From Ectocarpus siliculosus (lineage: Eukaryota > Sar > Phaeophyceae > Ectocarpales > Ectocarpaceae), in NCBI GenBank assembly GCA_000310025.1, contig FN648406.1, positions 166,781 to 220,459 on the forward strand: a stretch of DNA of 53,679 nt, written 5' to 3'. How positions within the stretch are numbered: position 1 is the first letter of the stretch; each line of letters opens with the position of its first letter. The translations under genes and the position numbers were made by a program. Positions 32,676 to 44,700 of the stretch are shown in pieces. The notes under the pieces are model-generated. The model was not told the origin of the DNA. It was given only the letters and a program-made list of their open reading frames with translations, and did not search any database.

Positions 32676-35083
32676 CTACATTGCACGGAGCGCGCAACCA
32701 CTCCGCCGCCACTGCCGTCGTTCTCCGCGCCGACACCGGAAGGATCTGCCTGTCCAACAACGTCGTGTGGATCAACCGCCGCACCGCCGTGCCGGCGCCG
32801 GTACCGGCCAGCGGGGGGGGCTCTTCGGTCACCGCGGCGCCCTCGCCGGCCGCCGCCGTTCCTGCAGCCGCTGCCGCACCGCCACCGCCATGGGCATCGC
32901 GGACGTACACCTACACCCCGCCCACAGCGACCACCGCTTCGCCGCCGCCCACTTCTCCGTCGATCTTCACAGGGTCCGGAGCCGCGTCGCCGATCTCCAC
33001 GGCGTCTTCGAGTGCACCGCCGTCCACCGCAGCCACGCCGCCCCGTCCACCGCCGACACCCCCGCCCGCAAGCGCCGCCGCTCCCGCTCACCCGCCGCTT
33101 TCACAGCGAGCGGTCAGAGAATTGGGCGAGAAGGAAACCAGAGTGCATGGCCGTACGCGCGGCGACCGAGTGCGCTTCATGGATGAGCAACAGCAACCGC
33201 CGTCGCCGTCAGGTGGCGGCACCGCTCTCCAACACCGCCTTGGGCTGCTGTCGATGATGGGCAAGGATGCGCTCGTCTCGTCGCTCGCCACCCGGGAGGC
33301 CGTCGATCAAGGACGTCGAGACCTGCCACCGTCCGCCAGCATCGCCCCTCCCGCTCCCCCACCGCCGCAAGATACGAGTTTAGCAGGCCATGGGAGCGGG
33401 GGGGCCGCAGGAGCTGGAGGGCCGGGGGGCCTGCACATGTTCGCAGCAATGTTCGCCACCCGCGAGGACGTGGAAGCCACTCTTCGTGGCAAGCGCCCTC
33501 CTGACAAGATGCCGGACCTCCCTCACTGCCTCGCCAGCGACCTCCGCGTGCCGAAAACGTTCAAGGAGGCCATGCGGTCTCAACATTCAGAGTTGTGGGA
33601 TGATGCAGTCGGTCGGGAGTTTTTCGGTCTGTTGGATGCAGGTACTTTTAGTCCGGTGTAGCAACCAGTAGAAAACTTCATCAACGCCAAGTGGGTATTC
33701 AACTGTAAGGCAGACGAGTACGGATGGCCGGCGAAATTCAAGGCAAGACTTGTAGCGCGGGGGGACATGCAGAGGGCTTCGATTGATTTTGGAGAATTGT
33801 TTGCACCCACCGTATCCGTGTCTAGTGTGCGTTTGTTGGCAGCTTTGGCATGTGAGCAGAACCTTGACTTGTGTCATTTCGATATTCAGCAGGCGTTTGT
33901 GCAGTCTGAGCTTGAAGAGGATGTTTTCATGCGTCTCCCGCAAGGTTGTGGTAGGTTATCTGGACTGATCGTGAAGCTATGCAAGAGTCTGTACGGTTTG
34001 AAGCAGGCGTCACGACAATGGCATGCGCACCTGACGAGGTGTTTGTTACTTTTAGGATTTGTGCAGTGTTTGGCGGATGCATGTGTTTTTCGATTTATGG
34101 AGGATGGATGTGTGATCATGATCATCGTGGTCCACGTGGATGACATTTTTGCCGTAGGGCAGAAGGAGAGATGTGACAAGTTTGGCAGAGACCTCAACGA
34201 GATGGTCCCCGTGAAGAACCTTGGGGAGTTGAGGTGGTACTCCGCGTGCTTTTACCAGAGAGATCTAGAGAGAGGCCTTTTGAGGATCTCGCAGCAAAGG
34301 TTTGCAGAAGAGTTGGCTGCAGAGTACGGCGTAGAGTGGGGGAAGAGTGTGCCCTTGCCTGTGAGCATGAAGCTCACCGACTTTGACGAGGACGAAGCGT
34401 GTGCTGATGTCCCTTTCCGCGAGTTGGTAGGATCCCTGATGTGGTTGGCCACTCAAACCAGGCCGGACATCGCGAATGCAGTACGAGCAGTAGCGCGGTA
34501 TTGCGCGTCTCCCAAGATGGTGCACTGGAAGGCAGCACTTGGTATTTTAGGGTACGTGCGTAGGACGAGTTGGATGGGGATTACATTTGAGAGGGGTGTG
34601 GTGACTGGCATGAGCATGCAGGTGTTCGTGGATGCTGACTATGCGAGCAAGGCAGCAGACCGTAGGTCGGTTTCAGGAGGACTAGTGATGTGTGGGGGTG
34701 GGTGTGTGACTTGGTTTTCGAGGACGCAGAAGTGCGTTACGCTTTCCACAACGGAAGCAGAGTATGTGGCAATTGCCGACGTCTTGAAGGAGGTGCTTTT
34801 CTTGAGGCAAGTTTGGCGTTTTATGTTGCCAGATGCAGGTATGCCGTGCATTCAAATCTTCGAGGATAATCAGGGAGCGATTCAGATTGCGCACAACCCG
34901 ATCACGAACTCAAACTCGAAGCACATTGATGTACGGCATCACTTTATCAGGGAACTGGTAGAGAGGAAGGAGATTTCGATTACTCATGTGGCGTCGGAGT
35001 TTCAGCATGCAGATTTCTTGACGAAGGCTATCAGCAAGGAATCTTTTGCGTTGCACAGAGACTTTGTGATGAATTTGCAGTGA
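32676..35083 (+). CDS. Linker, reverse transcriptase and RNase H (frame 2)
   Basis: From GARNHSAATAVVLRADTG the frame runs through a Pro/Ala/Ser-rich linker and LRVPKTFKEAMRSQHSELWD to an in-frame TAG at 33659-33661. It then continues in the same frame with KWVFNCKADEYGWPAKFKAR, the start of the copia reverse transcriptase. The active site is VVHVDDIFAVG near 34130; LYGLKQASRQWH precedes it. RNase H shows FVDADYASKAADRRSVSGG, LSTTEAEYVAIAD and a later EDNQGAI. It ends with DFLTKAISKESFALHRDF and a stop at 35083, 300 bp before the 3' LTR. Confidence 0.93.
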
Positions 35084-35384
35084 CAGAGGTGTTTTGGGAT
35101 CAAATCGTGCTTTGCCGTTGAGTGGAAGAGAGAGGATATGTACGAGTTTGAACAAGAGATAGAGAGGGTCAAGTGGAGATGGTAGTGTTTTGGAAGGTTA
35201 ATGTTCGGGATTTTTCTTGATGATTTGGAAGAGTTGGTATGCGATTGATTGTTTTTGGAGGTATTGTTTTGGTGTTGGAGTTTTCGATTTTGTCTTGGTT
35301 TTGATTTGTTTTGGGATGAACTGGTATGATAAGGATGACTTTGATATTTTGTTGGAGCATGACGATGCATACGAGCAGGGGGGC

Positions 35385-35716
35385 TATTCGATATACTCGT
35401 AGCATAGCATGGGGGTGGTATATTGCGTATACATATGCGGGGATTGCAGTGACGAACTACGGAGGGACAAGAAGTTTCTTTGTGTTTTCCTTGGGAGTGT
35501 AGTAGATTGGTGGAGATTCATGGAGATTCGTTCTGGGTATTAAAGCGTTATGCGTGACTTGATGCCGTGATGGAATGACGAGCTCAAGCACGCCCCCGAT
35601 GAATACAACACGTTTTTCACCACGTCTACACGTCTTTACCTACCCGTGCGGCCCGTCATGGCCGAGCTGCTCTACGCTCCCATCACACACAACTGAGCCA
35701 CCCGAATTATCGATCA
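35385..35716 (+). repeat. 3' long terminal repeat
   Basis: Identical to 28835-29166 over all 332 bases as far as I can compare. It is preceded by a G-rich polypurine tract and followed by GATGT, the second half of the target-site duplication. Identity of the two LTRs implies a very recent insertion. Confidence 0.97.
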
Positions 35717-37020
35717 GATGTACAGTTTATTCAAGATGTAATACGCCCCAAGAGCCGTTGGTGATTTTTTTTATCCCTACAAAAACCATGCGCCAGCAAC
35801 GAGAATCACATGCGCACGGCCCGACGGCGTTTGTTTCCACACGCCAGTAATAAGTGCATGCATGCAGGAAGCAGCCACAAATTAAACGCCCCCCTCCCCG
35901 CTCATTTTTGCATGAGGCACGCCAATGAAGCACAGCCAGTCACCGGTGCACCTCGTTGCCCTCCACTCACTTTTATATATATATTCTTATTAGCGTCCAC
36001 CAATTTTCCTCTGGCCTTTCGCTCCCTTCGCTTCTTTCTGTTCGCTTCGGAATAATCCAGTTGCACTGACTGCCAAGAGTCCATCTCCCTGTCTTCGTCC
36101 AAGCCGGACGACGACGAGCGCAAGACCACGCGCTTCTCCAAGCCCTTTACTTGCTTTTTTTTGCGAGGACCTGAACGGGTACGACACGCCGTACTTCCGT
36201 ATGCCACACCCGAAGGGTAAAATAAACCCCTACAACAAGATGGCCCGCACCGTGTACCTGCACGCGGACGGGGCCCTGTGCGTGGGAAAGGATCTGCCGA
36301 AAGGGTCCGACTTCACCTGCGCGGCTTCGGGTTGTGACTCCACGAAGAAGGAGCTGCGCGACGTCATGGGCGTCGGAAAGGCAGAGCAGGTATTCTACCA
36401 GGACTGCAAGTTCAAGAAGCGTGCGGCGATCCTGTTCATCGTCTCGAAAGAGCTAGAAAAGGAGCGTATTAAAAGCGAGAACAACTCCACTCCGCGGAAG
36501 CCCCGCCATCGCCGACCCTGTTCATGGGGGCTGCATATTCCTTGGTCGGCGTAGCTTACCATATTGCGCATGGTGGGTCACGGAAGAACCACTTCGTTCG
36601 TTCGTCACTCAACTGCGTGCCAGAGGAAGATGGCACAAGTACGACTGCCTGGCGGGAGGAGCCGTAACTTCTTCAGACACCTTCGATGCCGACTGGAACA
36701 GCTCGTCGCAGTGTATGCTGGCGTACCTTAAGACTTCTTTGTGCGTCGCCACCCCACCGCTGTACACGCGACACGAAGAACAACATCATAACAGCCCTTC
36801 TGGGCGACAACCGGGCCACCGTCAACACGCCGACGACAGCAGCCCTTCGGGCCGGAATCATCAACGCCCCTCGCAGCATTCGCCACAAAGCCCTTCAGGG
36901 AGGACTACATCGCCCTGTGGGGACCGTTCTATCGACGATCGCAGCTCCACGGATGCCGGGGATTCCGTCTCCGATTCTTTTGGCGACATGTGTATCAGTC
37001 CCTCAGGCCGAACTTTCTAG

Positions 37021-38487
37021 TTGTTTGTCTTCCTGTGTCTACTGTACTGTATGTAGACGTTGAATTTCGTGTTTCCCGAGCATCGGATGTATGTGTTGTT
37101 TTTTTATTGCGTACCCACGGCCATCACGACCATTATTGCGTAGTGTGTCGGCTAATTAAGGTCCTTCCCGTTCGTGGTGTCAGCACACACGCGCAACACG
37201 CGATTAAAATAAAAATAAAAGCTTGGGACTAGCAACGCCGACGATATTCGTCGGCTTGCTTTCAACAATTCGAGATATAGTCAGCAGTAATACAAAACCA
37301 CAGCAACAACAGCAACAACAGTCGAGGGTTGCAATGTGTTGAAGCCTTCATTATTATACATAAATTGGTACGTACGTACGCGTAGATTAATTAGCTGCCG
37401 CCGTTGGGGCGTGGTGTGTGTGTGTCGCTAGAGAGAGGTGGACCAAGAAGAGCAAGGGGGAGGAGGGGGTCATCGAGGGCGGCCACCCATCATCAACCGA
37501 TCTTTGCACACACACGCCGAGCTTACAGGGTGGCGACGCGATCGAAGCAGGAAGAAGGCGACCCAGAGACGCCCCGCCCAACCAACTAGATCCGACCCAA
37601 CCCCGCCACGGCGACGGAACGAACGGGCTGTGGGAGACGATGGCGCGATTGACCCCAAATCAACCCCCTCCTGTCGACAGCAAGAAGAAAATCACGAAAC
37701 AAATCATTCCACAACGCTACAGCCGCACAGCCGCATGAAAAACGAGAAAGGAAGAAGCAAAAGTTTTTTTTTGAGAATTATGGGCCGCCGCTTTGTTCTC
37801 GAAGAAGCGAAGAAGCAACCCAGTCGGCTGGTCCTCCTTCGATCGAGAAAAAGAAATGAGAAGAAATATAGGAAATTCTAACTTATTAGATCCATCACCT
37901 GTGGAAGGAATTCAATAATTTCATGTTGAAGAACTCGTCTGAACCACAATTATGAAAAGTCTAAAAGACTATCCGCAAGGAACTCGGAATAATATTTCTA
38001 GGTGTGTTTTTATTATTCCTTAATCAATATCACAGCATCGAGAGTTTTTTTTTTTATTCTGGGGGTGTGGTATCTTACGTAATTGTGTTGAATCCTACAG
38101 TACGTACGCTACATGCTGACTTCAACTAGTGACAGCTGGAAGCGTCACACCTACGTTCGTTTTTGCTATCAATACAGCAGTAGTTCAGTAGATTCCCGGT
38201 GTACACGATCTTGTGACTGCTATATTCGTTGTCTCCGCGCCGTAGAAACCGCTAGAGCATCGATCCATCTCCACTTCTATTCTACGTGGACCTAGACTCT
38301 GTCTTTACCGAGATAGATCATCGTCGCTAGAATTCTGTCTTCACCGAGATAGATCATCGTGCAGACGTGCGCCACGTATTCCGCCGCGTTACCCGAAATC
38401 AAGCCGCCCATCACGGCACACTCACAGCACCCACCCCATGCGCTCACCCTGCGCTACTGCTGTGTGAGAGTCTTCGCACGCCGCCAC
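37021..38487. other. Intergenic region, mostly without recognisable features
   Basis: Contains a short ACGT-type microsatellite (37369-37382), AAAATAAAAATAAAAGC near 37206 which could be polyadenylation-type sequence, and a 147-residue hydrophilic open frame at 37438-37881 with no recognisable domain or splice context, which I do not call a gene. Around 38299-38360 the block CCGAGATAGATCATCGT occurs twice, about 36 bases apart. The promoter of the transporter gene presumably lies in the last few hundred bases. Confidence 0.5.
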
Positions 38488-38750
38488 ATGCCAGTGAGCG
38501 GTCCACTCTCTGTCATGATCACTAGCGCGAAATGCGCAACCACCAACGGCACCCGACTGCTTCCCTCGTTAGCCCTGTTCGGGTCGTTTTTCTTGCTCGG
38601 GGTTTTCATCAGCTGCCTTGGGCCGGCAATCGCTCCGCTGAGCCATGACCTCGGCGTTGCAGACGTCTCCCTTGGGGCCGGAGTGGCTCTCCGCGGGCTC
38701 GGCTATCTCCTGGGGTCGTGGCTTTCGTCTGTTCAGTGAGTGCGATCCAC

Positions 38751-38796
<46 letters not shown>

Positions 38797-41700
38797 ATTG
38801 TACGGCGGAATAGAGGCTAACTGCGATTTGTACAAGTAGATCCGGCTAGATGAACGCGACTGGTTGCCTGCTGTCTATGTAGAAATCCATGATCGGCATC
38901 AGTTGAACGTTGCTTCATAGAGTCGATACGGACATTAAATTGTGCAAGCCCTTGAGTTTGGTCGTCGCATGGTTGGACCGTGCTGATTTGTCATTGAAAC
39001 ATTTACTCTGCTGTATCGTACGCGTAGTGTACAATGTAGCTATGCTCGCGTTTACAGCCCTATATTTTCCCGCAAGGCGGGCTTACCCGCAGCCGGCGGG
39101 TTTATTTGTAAGGCTGGCGGACAATCGAGGTGCCAAAAATGGTAGTTACTGTGCGCCGCGGGACCACGTTCACATCTCGTTCGTTGCTTTTTGTACTGTG
39201 GCGGCTATGACGATGGATCGGTTATCCTTCAGTCGACGTCCATCCAACGTGGAGGTGTTTCACCGCAAACCCTCGAGTTTAGCCGTCGGGTCGTTGGGCC
39301 GGGTTGTTTTTGGTCGTCGGGTCGTTGGACAGCAGTGTTGTTCGTCCACTTACGGCCCAACGGCATTCGTAATTGTGTTTTTGAAACGTTGCTCGGTGAG
39401 GCGGGTTTACTGGGAAATCGTCGGGAAATACTTATAATTGTTAACCCTCCCAGTACTGGAAGCCCAAATGGGGACACTCTTTAGGGACACAGCACTCAAA
39501 AGGCCTATTACGGCACTGCTGTAGTCAACATAGGCCCCGCTGTGTGCAACGCACGTGAGAACCCTTGGTGTGTGATGCTTGGCTGAGGCGGTACATACGC
39601 TTTGTGATATGCTGTGTGATGCCTCTACTGTAGTGGGCCTCTGACTTGCTGAACACATCTCCCAACCCGCGTGCCCCCTGGGTCGTAAAACTGCTGTACA
39701 TCGCCTGGTACTGGAAAAATTTGCTGACTTGGCTTCAGTATGAAGAGAGTCGTGGGGACACTTTTCATACTGAAGCCAAGTCACCCTTTGTCTGGCAAGG
39801 AGCTCAGATTCTTTGTAGGGACTGTAGCCCCTCGACCAATGGCTGACAAACATTTTTTCGGGATTTTTTTGGCGGAGGGACTGGGGACTAGGAGGGTTAG
39901 GACGGGCGGTCAATTAGTCACTGCACACCGCGGACGTGACTTTCGCAACAACCCCATTGTTGTATGACGGGGGCATGTTGAGGTTGACCGTAGGTTGGTC
40001 ACGTGCACCTTCCAGAGCAAATGTTCTACGTTCTACATACCTCCGCGGATATGCTTGCATCGCACAGCACACGGCCTCCTTCGACACGCTCCATGGAAGT
40101 CATCGGCCGATGACGGAATGTACACAGGCACCCGCACTCAAGAAGCTCTCGTTTCCGGCGAGGCTGTGGTTCTTAGGTCCTAACGTACGGGAAATATGTA
40201 ACTGCACCTTGGAAAAGTGCTTATCACTCTCCTGCGCGCCGGTTTGTGAGTGGGAGAAAGGTGAATATGCTTACATAGGCGGGAAAAAAGCGTGCGCGGA
40301 AGGAGTGTGCGTTTCGCCGGACAGTCGAATTTTCCCTTCTCAGATGGCTGGCTATATACCGTATATACCCAATACAGATGGCTGGCTATATACCGTATAT
40401 ACCCAATACACCGATTGTTTTGGTGCGTTCCTCCACCCCTACCTCCCGCTGCTGCTGCGATATGCTTGCAGGCTACCCATCGGGGCGCTGAACGACCGGA
40501 TGGCTCGCCTCGGCGCCGCCACGGCCGGCATCGGATTGTTCGCAATGGCGATAGACGCGGCGCAGACGTTGTGGGCGGTTTGTGCTCTCTGCTTCGGCCA
40601 GGTGGGTGACTGCAGCAGTAGCCTACGCCAGGCACGCAGCAGTAGATGGATGATGTTCGTGACGTGGGGCGGGATGGGTCTTGTGCCGTGGCCGTGAAAT
40701 CCTGCTGTGTTCCTGCACCTTGCTATCCAGTGGTTGCTTGCTTGCTGCTTCCTGTGGGCGACACGACTTTGTGCGTCGTTCGTGTAGGGCATACGCCTAA
40801 GGCACATGTTGTCGCCCACGTCTGTTTTCGGTTTTGCGACAAAGGAAAACAGGGGCTCTGCGGCGGGTCTATCGACGCCATCGCCAACGCCGCCATCTCC
40901 TTTGTGCATGGAGCCGGCGTCGCTCCTTGGATGCAGGTTAGTACGCACGCATGCACGGCACGCAAACCAGAGTAGGAGCGCGGTTGCACGAAAACTGCAA
41001 CGGGACGCCCAGGACACCACCCTAACGCCACCAACATCAACCCCACGACGTCCTGATCACATCACTGGGCTCGATTCTGTACCTCGTCGCATTCCTGACC
41101 TATATCTATCACACTCGCGACCCATCCCATCGCCATCTTAAACACCAACCCGCAGGGTTTACACTTCTGCTTCAGCGCCGGAGCGCTTCTTGCCCCCGTG
41201 GCCGTGGGCCACTTGGGGTACCCTGCGGCGTTTCTCGTTTTCGGCCTCCTCGCCTTGCCAACCGGCGTTGCGTGTTGCCTAACCTCAAGCGCCGCGGCCG
41301 CCGCCGCCGCCACTACCTCCGCCGTTTCTGCGGCTCAAGGCGTGGACGGAGGAGGCAAGCACCACCTGCTGGTTGACGAGGTGCCGTTGTCCATGCCGGA
41401 TGGCCAGCAGGAGGAAGAGGGTGGTGGTGGATTGCCGGAGGTGACTCTCACTTCCAGGGGAGACCTTGAGATGGTGCAAGGTAAGCAAGGTTTCGGGGTT
41501 CCAGCGCAATAGGATTGGCGACGAATCAAAACGACCGGCGGCCAGGTAGATGGCGGCGGTCGCAACGTTTCTTCGCAGACTCTCGCCGCCGGACAGTTGG
41601 CATGGTGAGCTTCGAGACGGAATCTACGTCCTATGTATCGCATCCCTCTGCGTGTGGTCATTTGTCCCTTCCACAAAATAAACCGCACCGTTTTCTCTGT

Positions 41701-44700
41701 ACCCTTGGCGGGATGGGATGGAGGGTCACAGCAACGGGCCCACGATCACTTGACGTGAGTGGGACAGGTACAGACGGGGGCCCTTCCTTCTCTCACCGAC
41801 ACCCGAAATACAAGCGAATCGAACGTGACGATTCACCACCAGCCGCACGAAGGCGAAGCGAGGCGCATAGCGGTGGCGGGCGCGGTGGCGCTCTCGCTAC
41901 ACGGCGGGAGGAGGAGGAGGAGGAGGAGGAGGAGGAGGAGGAGGAGGAGGAGGAGGCCGGAGGGGGGCAAGAGGCACTGGCGGAGCACGGGCGGGCTCCC
42001 TCGCTGTTGCTGTCACGTGAGGAGGTCGACCGCCAGCACATCTCAGCAGGTGAGGGCCAGCCTATAGACGGGCAGTCTTCCGCAGAAGACGCGGAGCAGC
42101 CGCTCCGCTTGGAAGAGCACGAGGCTGGGGGTAAACTGCCGCCGCCGCCGTTTCCCCTGGTTGGCCTGCTGGTGCTGTTCTTCTTCCTGTACGTGGGAAT
42201 CGAGGTCGGCTTTGGCGCTTGGGTGGCCGTCGTTGTGCTTCGCGACGATCTCGCCGGGCAGGCAGGCGCGGCTCTCATGGCTAGGTGGGTGGCAGCAACA
42301 GGGCGTCGACACCGCTTTCAGCTCACTCGGAATTTTGCCTCCAGACTCTCTTGGCCGTCGGTAAGCTGGATCCATAGCCCAGAGGAAACTTACTGACTAT
42401 GTCCGCTGTCCCCCGCGCCTCTACCTCGCCCCCCCCCCGTCTCCTCACCGACCACGTTGGATGAACAAACATCACCGAAGCAGCGTCTTCTGGGGAGGGA
42501 TCACGCTAGGGAGGCTTCTCGCCATACCACTCGCCGTTCAGTTTTCGGCCGGTGGTCTTTTGACGGTGAACCTGGTGGGTGGGTTGCTGTCATCAACATT
42601 GCTGTGGTTCATAGGAAGGGTGAGCGAGGGGGTACGGGGGGGGAGGGGTGTAGTCATAGCCGTGCATGCCGTAGTCGTTAGACCATTGACCTCGCATCCC
42701 TACAAAGCTGGGGCGGAGCACGCCGGGTTCTCACCGGACCAGGCTCTCACATCACCAACCGCGAAGCGCCGTGAGGTATTTGGCGAGTCGGTGCGCTGCG
42801 TCCTGCTAAGGGTGTTCGGCATCTTGTGCTTACTTCCTTGCGTTCGGATGACAGCTGCGTATGACTTAGTTTATTCTCTGGTGCCTCCACTTCCAGAGAC
42901 AATTGTAAGCACTGTGTAACTGCCTCGAGGGTGCTTGACCAATTTAACAAAACGTGGTGCGATCAACAAGCAGTAACCTGGTTGCCGAGCTCACGAAGTG
43001 ATCGGCTTGTTTTACAACGCCGTTGCCATGCGACCAAAACCCAACCCCAATGGCAAACACCGAGGGGGGATGGGGGTGGGGGGGGGCGTACTCTCGTGTG
43101 CATCCTTATTTGCCAAAGGTGGCCCAAATAATGTTTTTCCCTTTAGCCTATCTATCCTATCGATAGCACTTTCCGCCTCTCCAACCCACTTCGTAAGCCC
43201 CAGTACAGCTACCGTCTTCTCCTGGCTGTTGCATGCCTTAAACATTTCCTTTTAGCCTTCCTTCTACTTTTCCCAGCTTAGTCGTGTACATTTCTCTCTC
43301 CTTGTCGTACAATGGACATTCCGTAATACGAATCCGTTCTTCGCGAGGGGGTGGAGCGGGGGGCTTGTTTGGCGAAGCGGAGAGGAAAGGAGGGCGAATC
43401 GTCCATTTCACGCCGCAGTAGTCTTGCCATAACGCCACCATTGGTGCATAATACCCGTAGGTTTCTGAAGCAAAGTAACCACAGCAGCAGCAGATGGAGC
43501 CCTTGCAGCCGGGCGCGGGAACTTGCATCGCGTCTAGGTTGTCCGCGGGGATTTGATGTCCCCCCTCCTCTTTTCCTCGACCTGTTTGCCTCCCGTCTTC
43601 CCGTCGATTGCCGGACGGACGGACGGACGGACGGAAAAAAAAACTCTGTCTGCGCCCTTGACTTATGGCAGGATGGTGCTGTGTGGGCGGCGATGGGGGC
43701 CGCAGGTTTTGGGTTGTCCATGGCCTCCACGTACCCTTTGGCCATGTCCCTGCTACCTGAAGCTGGTGAGTTGTGTTCCGTTGTATGCATACGCGACTTT
43801 TGGGGGTCCTCTGTTTGGCTCGGAAAACAACCCTCCGATCGTTAAAACCTGCAAGGTCAACTCCCCCGTCCTTGGAGCACCAACTAGCTAGTCGGGGGGA
43901 CGGGGGGGGGGGTGAGTGTTCTACCGGGTGTTGCTCTGTGTGTGGTATCGCAAGGAGGGTTGCTATCGTTCGTTTCGGAACGCTGCCAATGAAACGCGTC
44001 AGAACCGTCCCCGATGAAGAAAGAGGCTAGGCATTCATTGCCTGGTAGTTTTGTTCCTAGATGCAACGCCGAAAGATAAAAGTGTTTGTTATTGTCCCAA
44101 GAGAGGGTCCGGCCGATTTATCACGCATACACCATTAGATACCCCGCGCCCTATCGTTGTGCCACGTTCTCTTCACGGACCTCCCCTCTGTGCCACCACG
44201 TGCAAATAAATGCAGAGAGCGGCTATTCTGTGCTTTTTTGTGTTTTCTCTCGTGGCTCTGGTACATGTGCATATGCATACAGCAGTAGTAGTAGTGAGTT
44301 CAACATGATATAGTCTGTGAACATGCTCTATGTGGAATACTCCGCGCAAGACTTGGAGATCGTTGCCCCTTGCCGTTTCGTTTTCGTCGTCGGCTTGCCC
44401 CCGAACCATTCATTGTTGATGCCCACTCCAAGGATACGCCCTTTCAGAAAAAAACTCATCCCGCTTCGTGGTCGGGGGTGCTCTCGGAGAGATGCTGGTG
44501 CCCGCGTGCATCGCGTTGCTTCTGGGCCCCAGCAGTAGCAGCAGCAACAGCATCGGCGACGGCGACGAAGAGCCCGGGCGGTCCGCCGCGCTGTACGGCG
44601 CCTGCTTTGCGGTCTCGTTGCTCCTGGTGGCGGTTTACGGCAGTTGGTGTAGCCTACTTGCTTCTTCGGCCGCAACGGCGGCAGCATCATCATCGTCGTT

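Larger units (their letters stand above)
28830..35721 (+). mobile_element. Full-length Ty1/copia LTR retrotransposon with disrupted reading frame
   Basis: A 6.9-kb element with two 332-bp LTRs (28835-29166 and 35385-35716) that I find identical base for base, flanked by a 5-bp target duplication GATGT (28830-28834 and 35717-35721). The internal order gag, protease, integrase, reverse transcriptase, RNase H is the Pseudoviridae (copia) order. It lies in the intron of the broken host gene, in the same orientation. The purine-rich GAGCAGGGGGGC just before the 3' LTR (35373-35384) is the likely polypurine tract. I could not identify a tRNA primer site after the 5' LTR. At least four frameshifts and one in-frame TAG interrupt gag-pol. 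Confidence 0.97.
28500..37020 (+). pseudogene. Broken cysteine-rich host gene split by a retrotransposon-bearing intron
   Basis: Exon 1, 28500-28672, opens with ATG, carries TCLYCRGTTFETPG and ends at AG|GTGAGA. Exon 2 begins at 36061 after AATAATCCAG in matching phase, with CTDCQESISLSSSKPDDDER. Together they supply two CxxC pairs, as in a zinc ribbon. After FSKPFTCFF the frame breaks inside a T8 run (36155-36162) and resumes one base out of phase as EDLNGYDTPYFRMPHPKGK to about 36480, with strongly G/C-ending codons. Two more shifts follow, one near 36485 and one at a (TTCG)3 run (36593-36604). Beyond it come RGRWHKYDCLAGG and an end rich in SPSGR motifs (stop about 37020). An NHF...W.KYD pattern recalls the C-terminal part of ubiquitin-type cysteine peptidases, weakly. 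I do not recognise the family. The shifts could be assembly errors; taken as read, it is a pseudogene. Confidence 0.55.

Noticed and set aside
31692-33091. Minus-strand frames of 322 and 323 residues
   Set aside because: Antisense to the integrase, whose DDE motifs are on the plus strand.
37438-37881. 147-residue hydrophilic open frame
   Set aside because: Overlapped by other open frames of similar quality, no domain, no splice context, mixed codon use.
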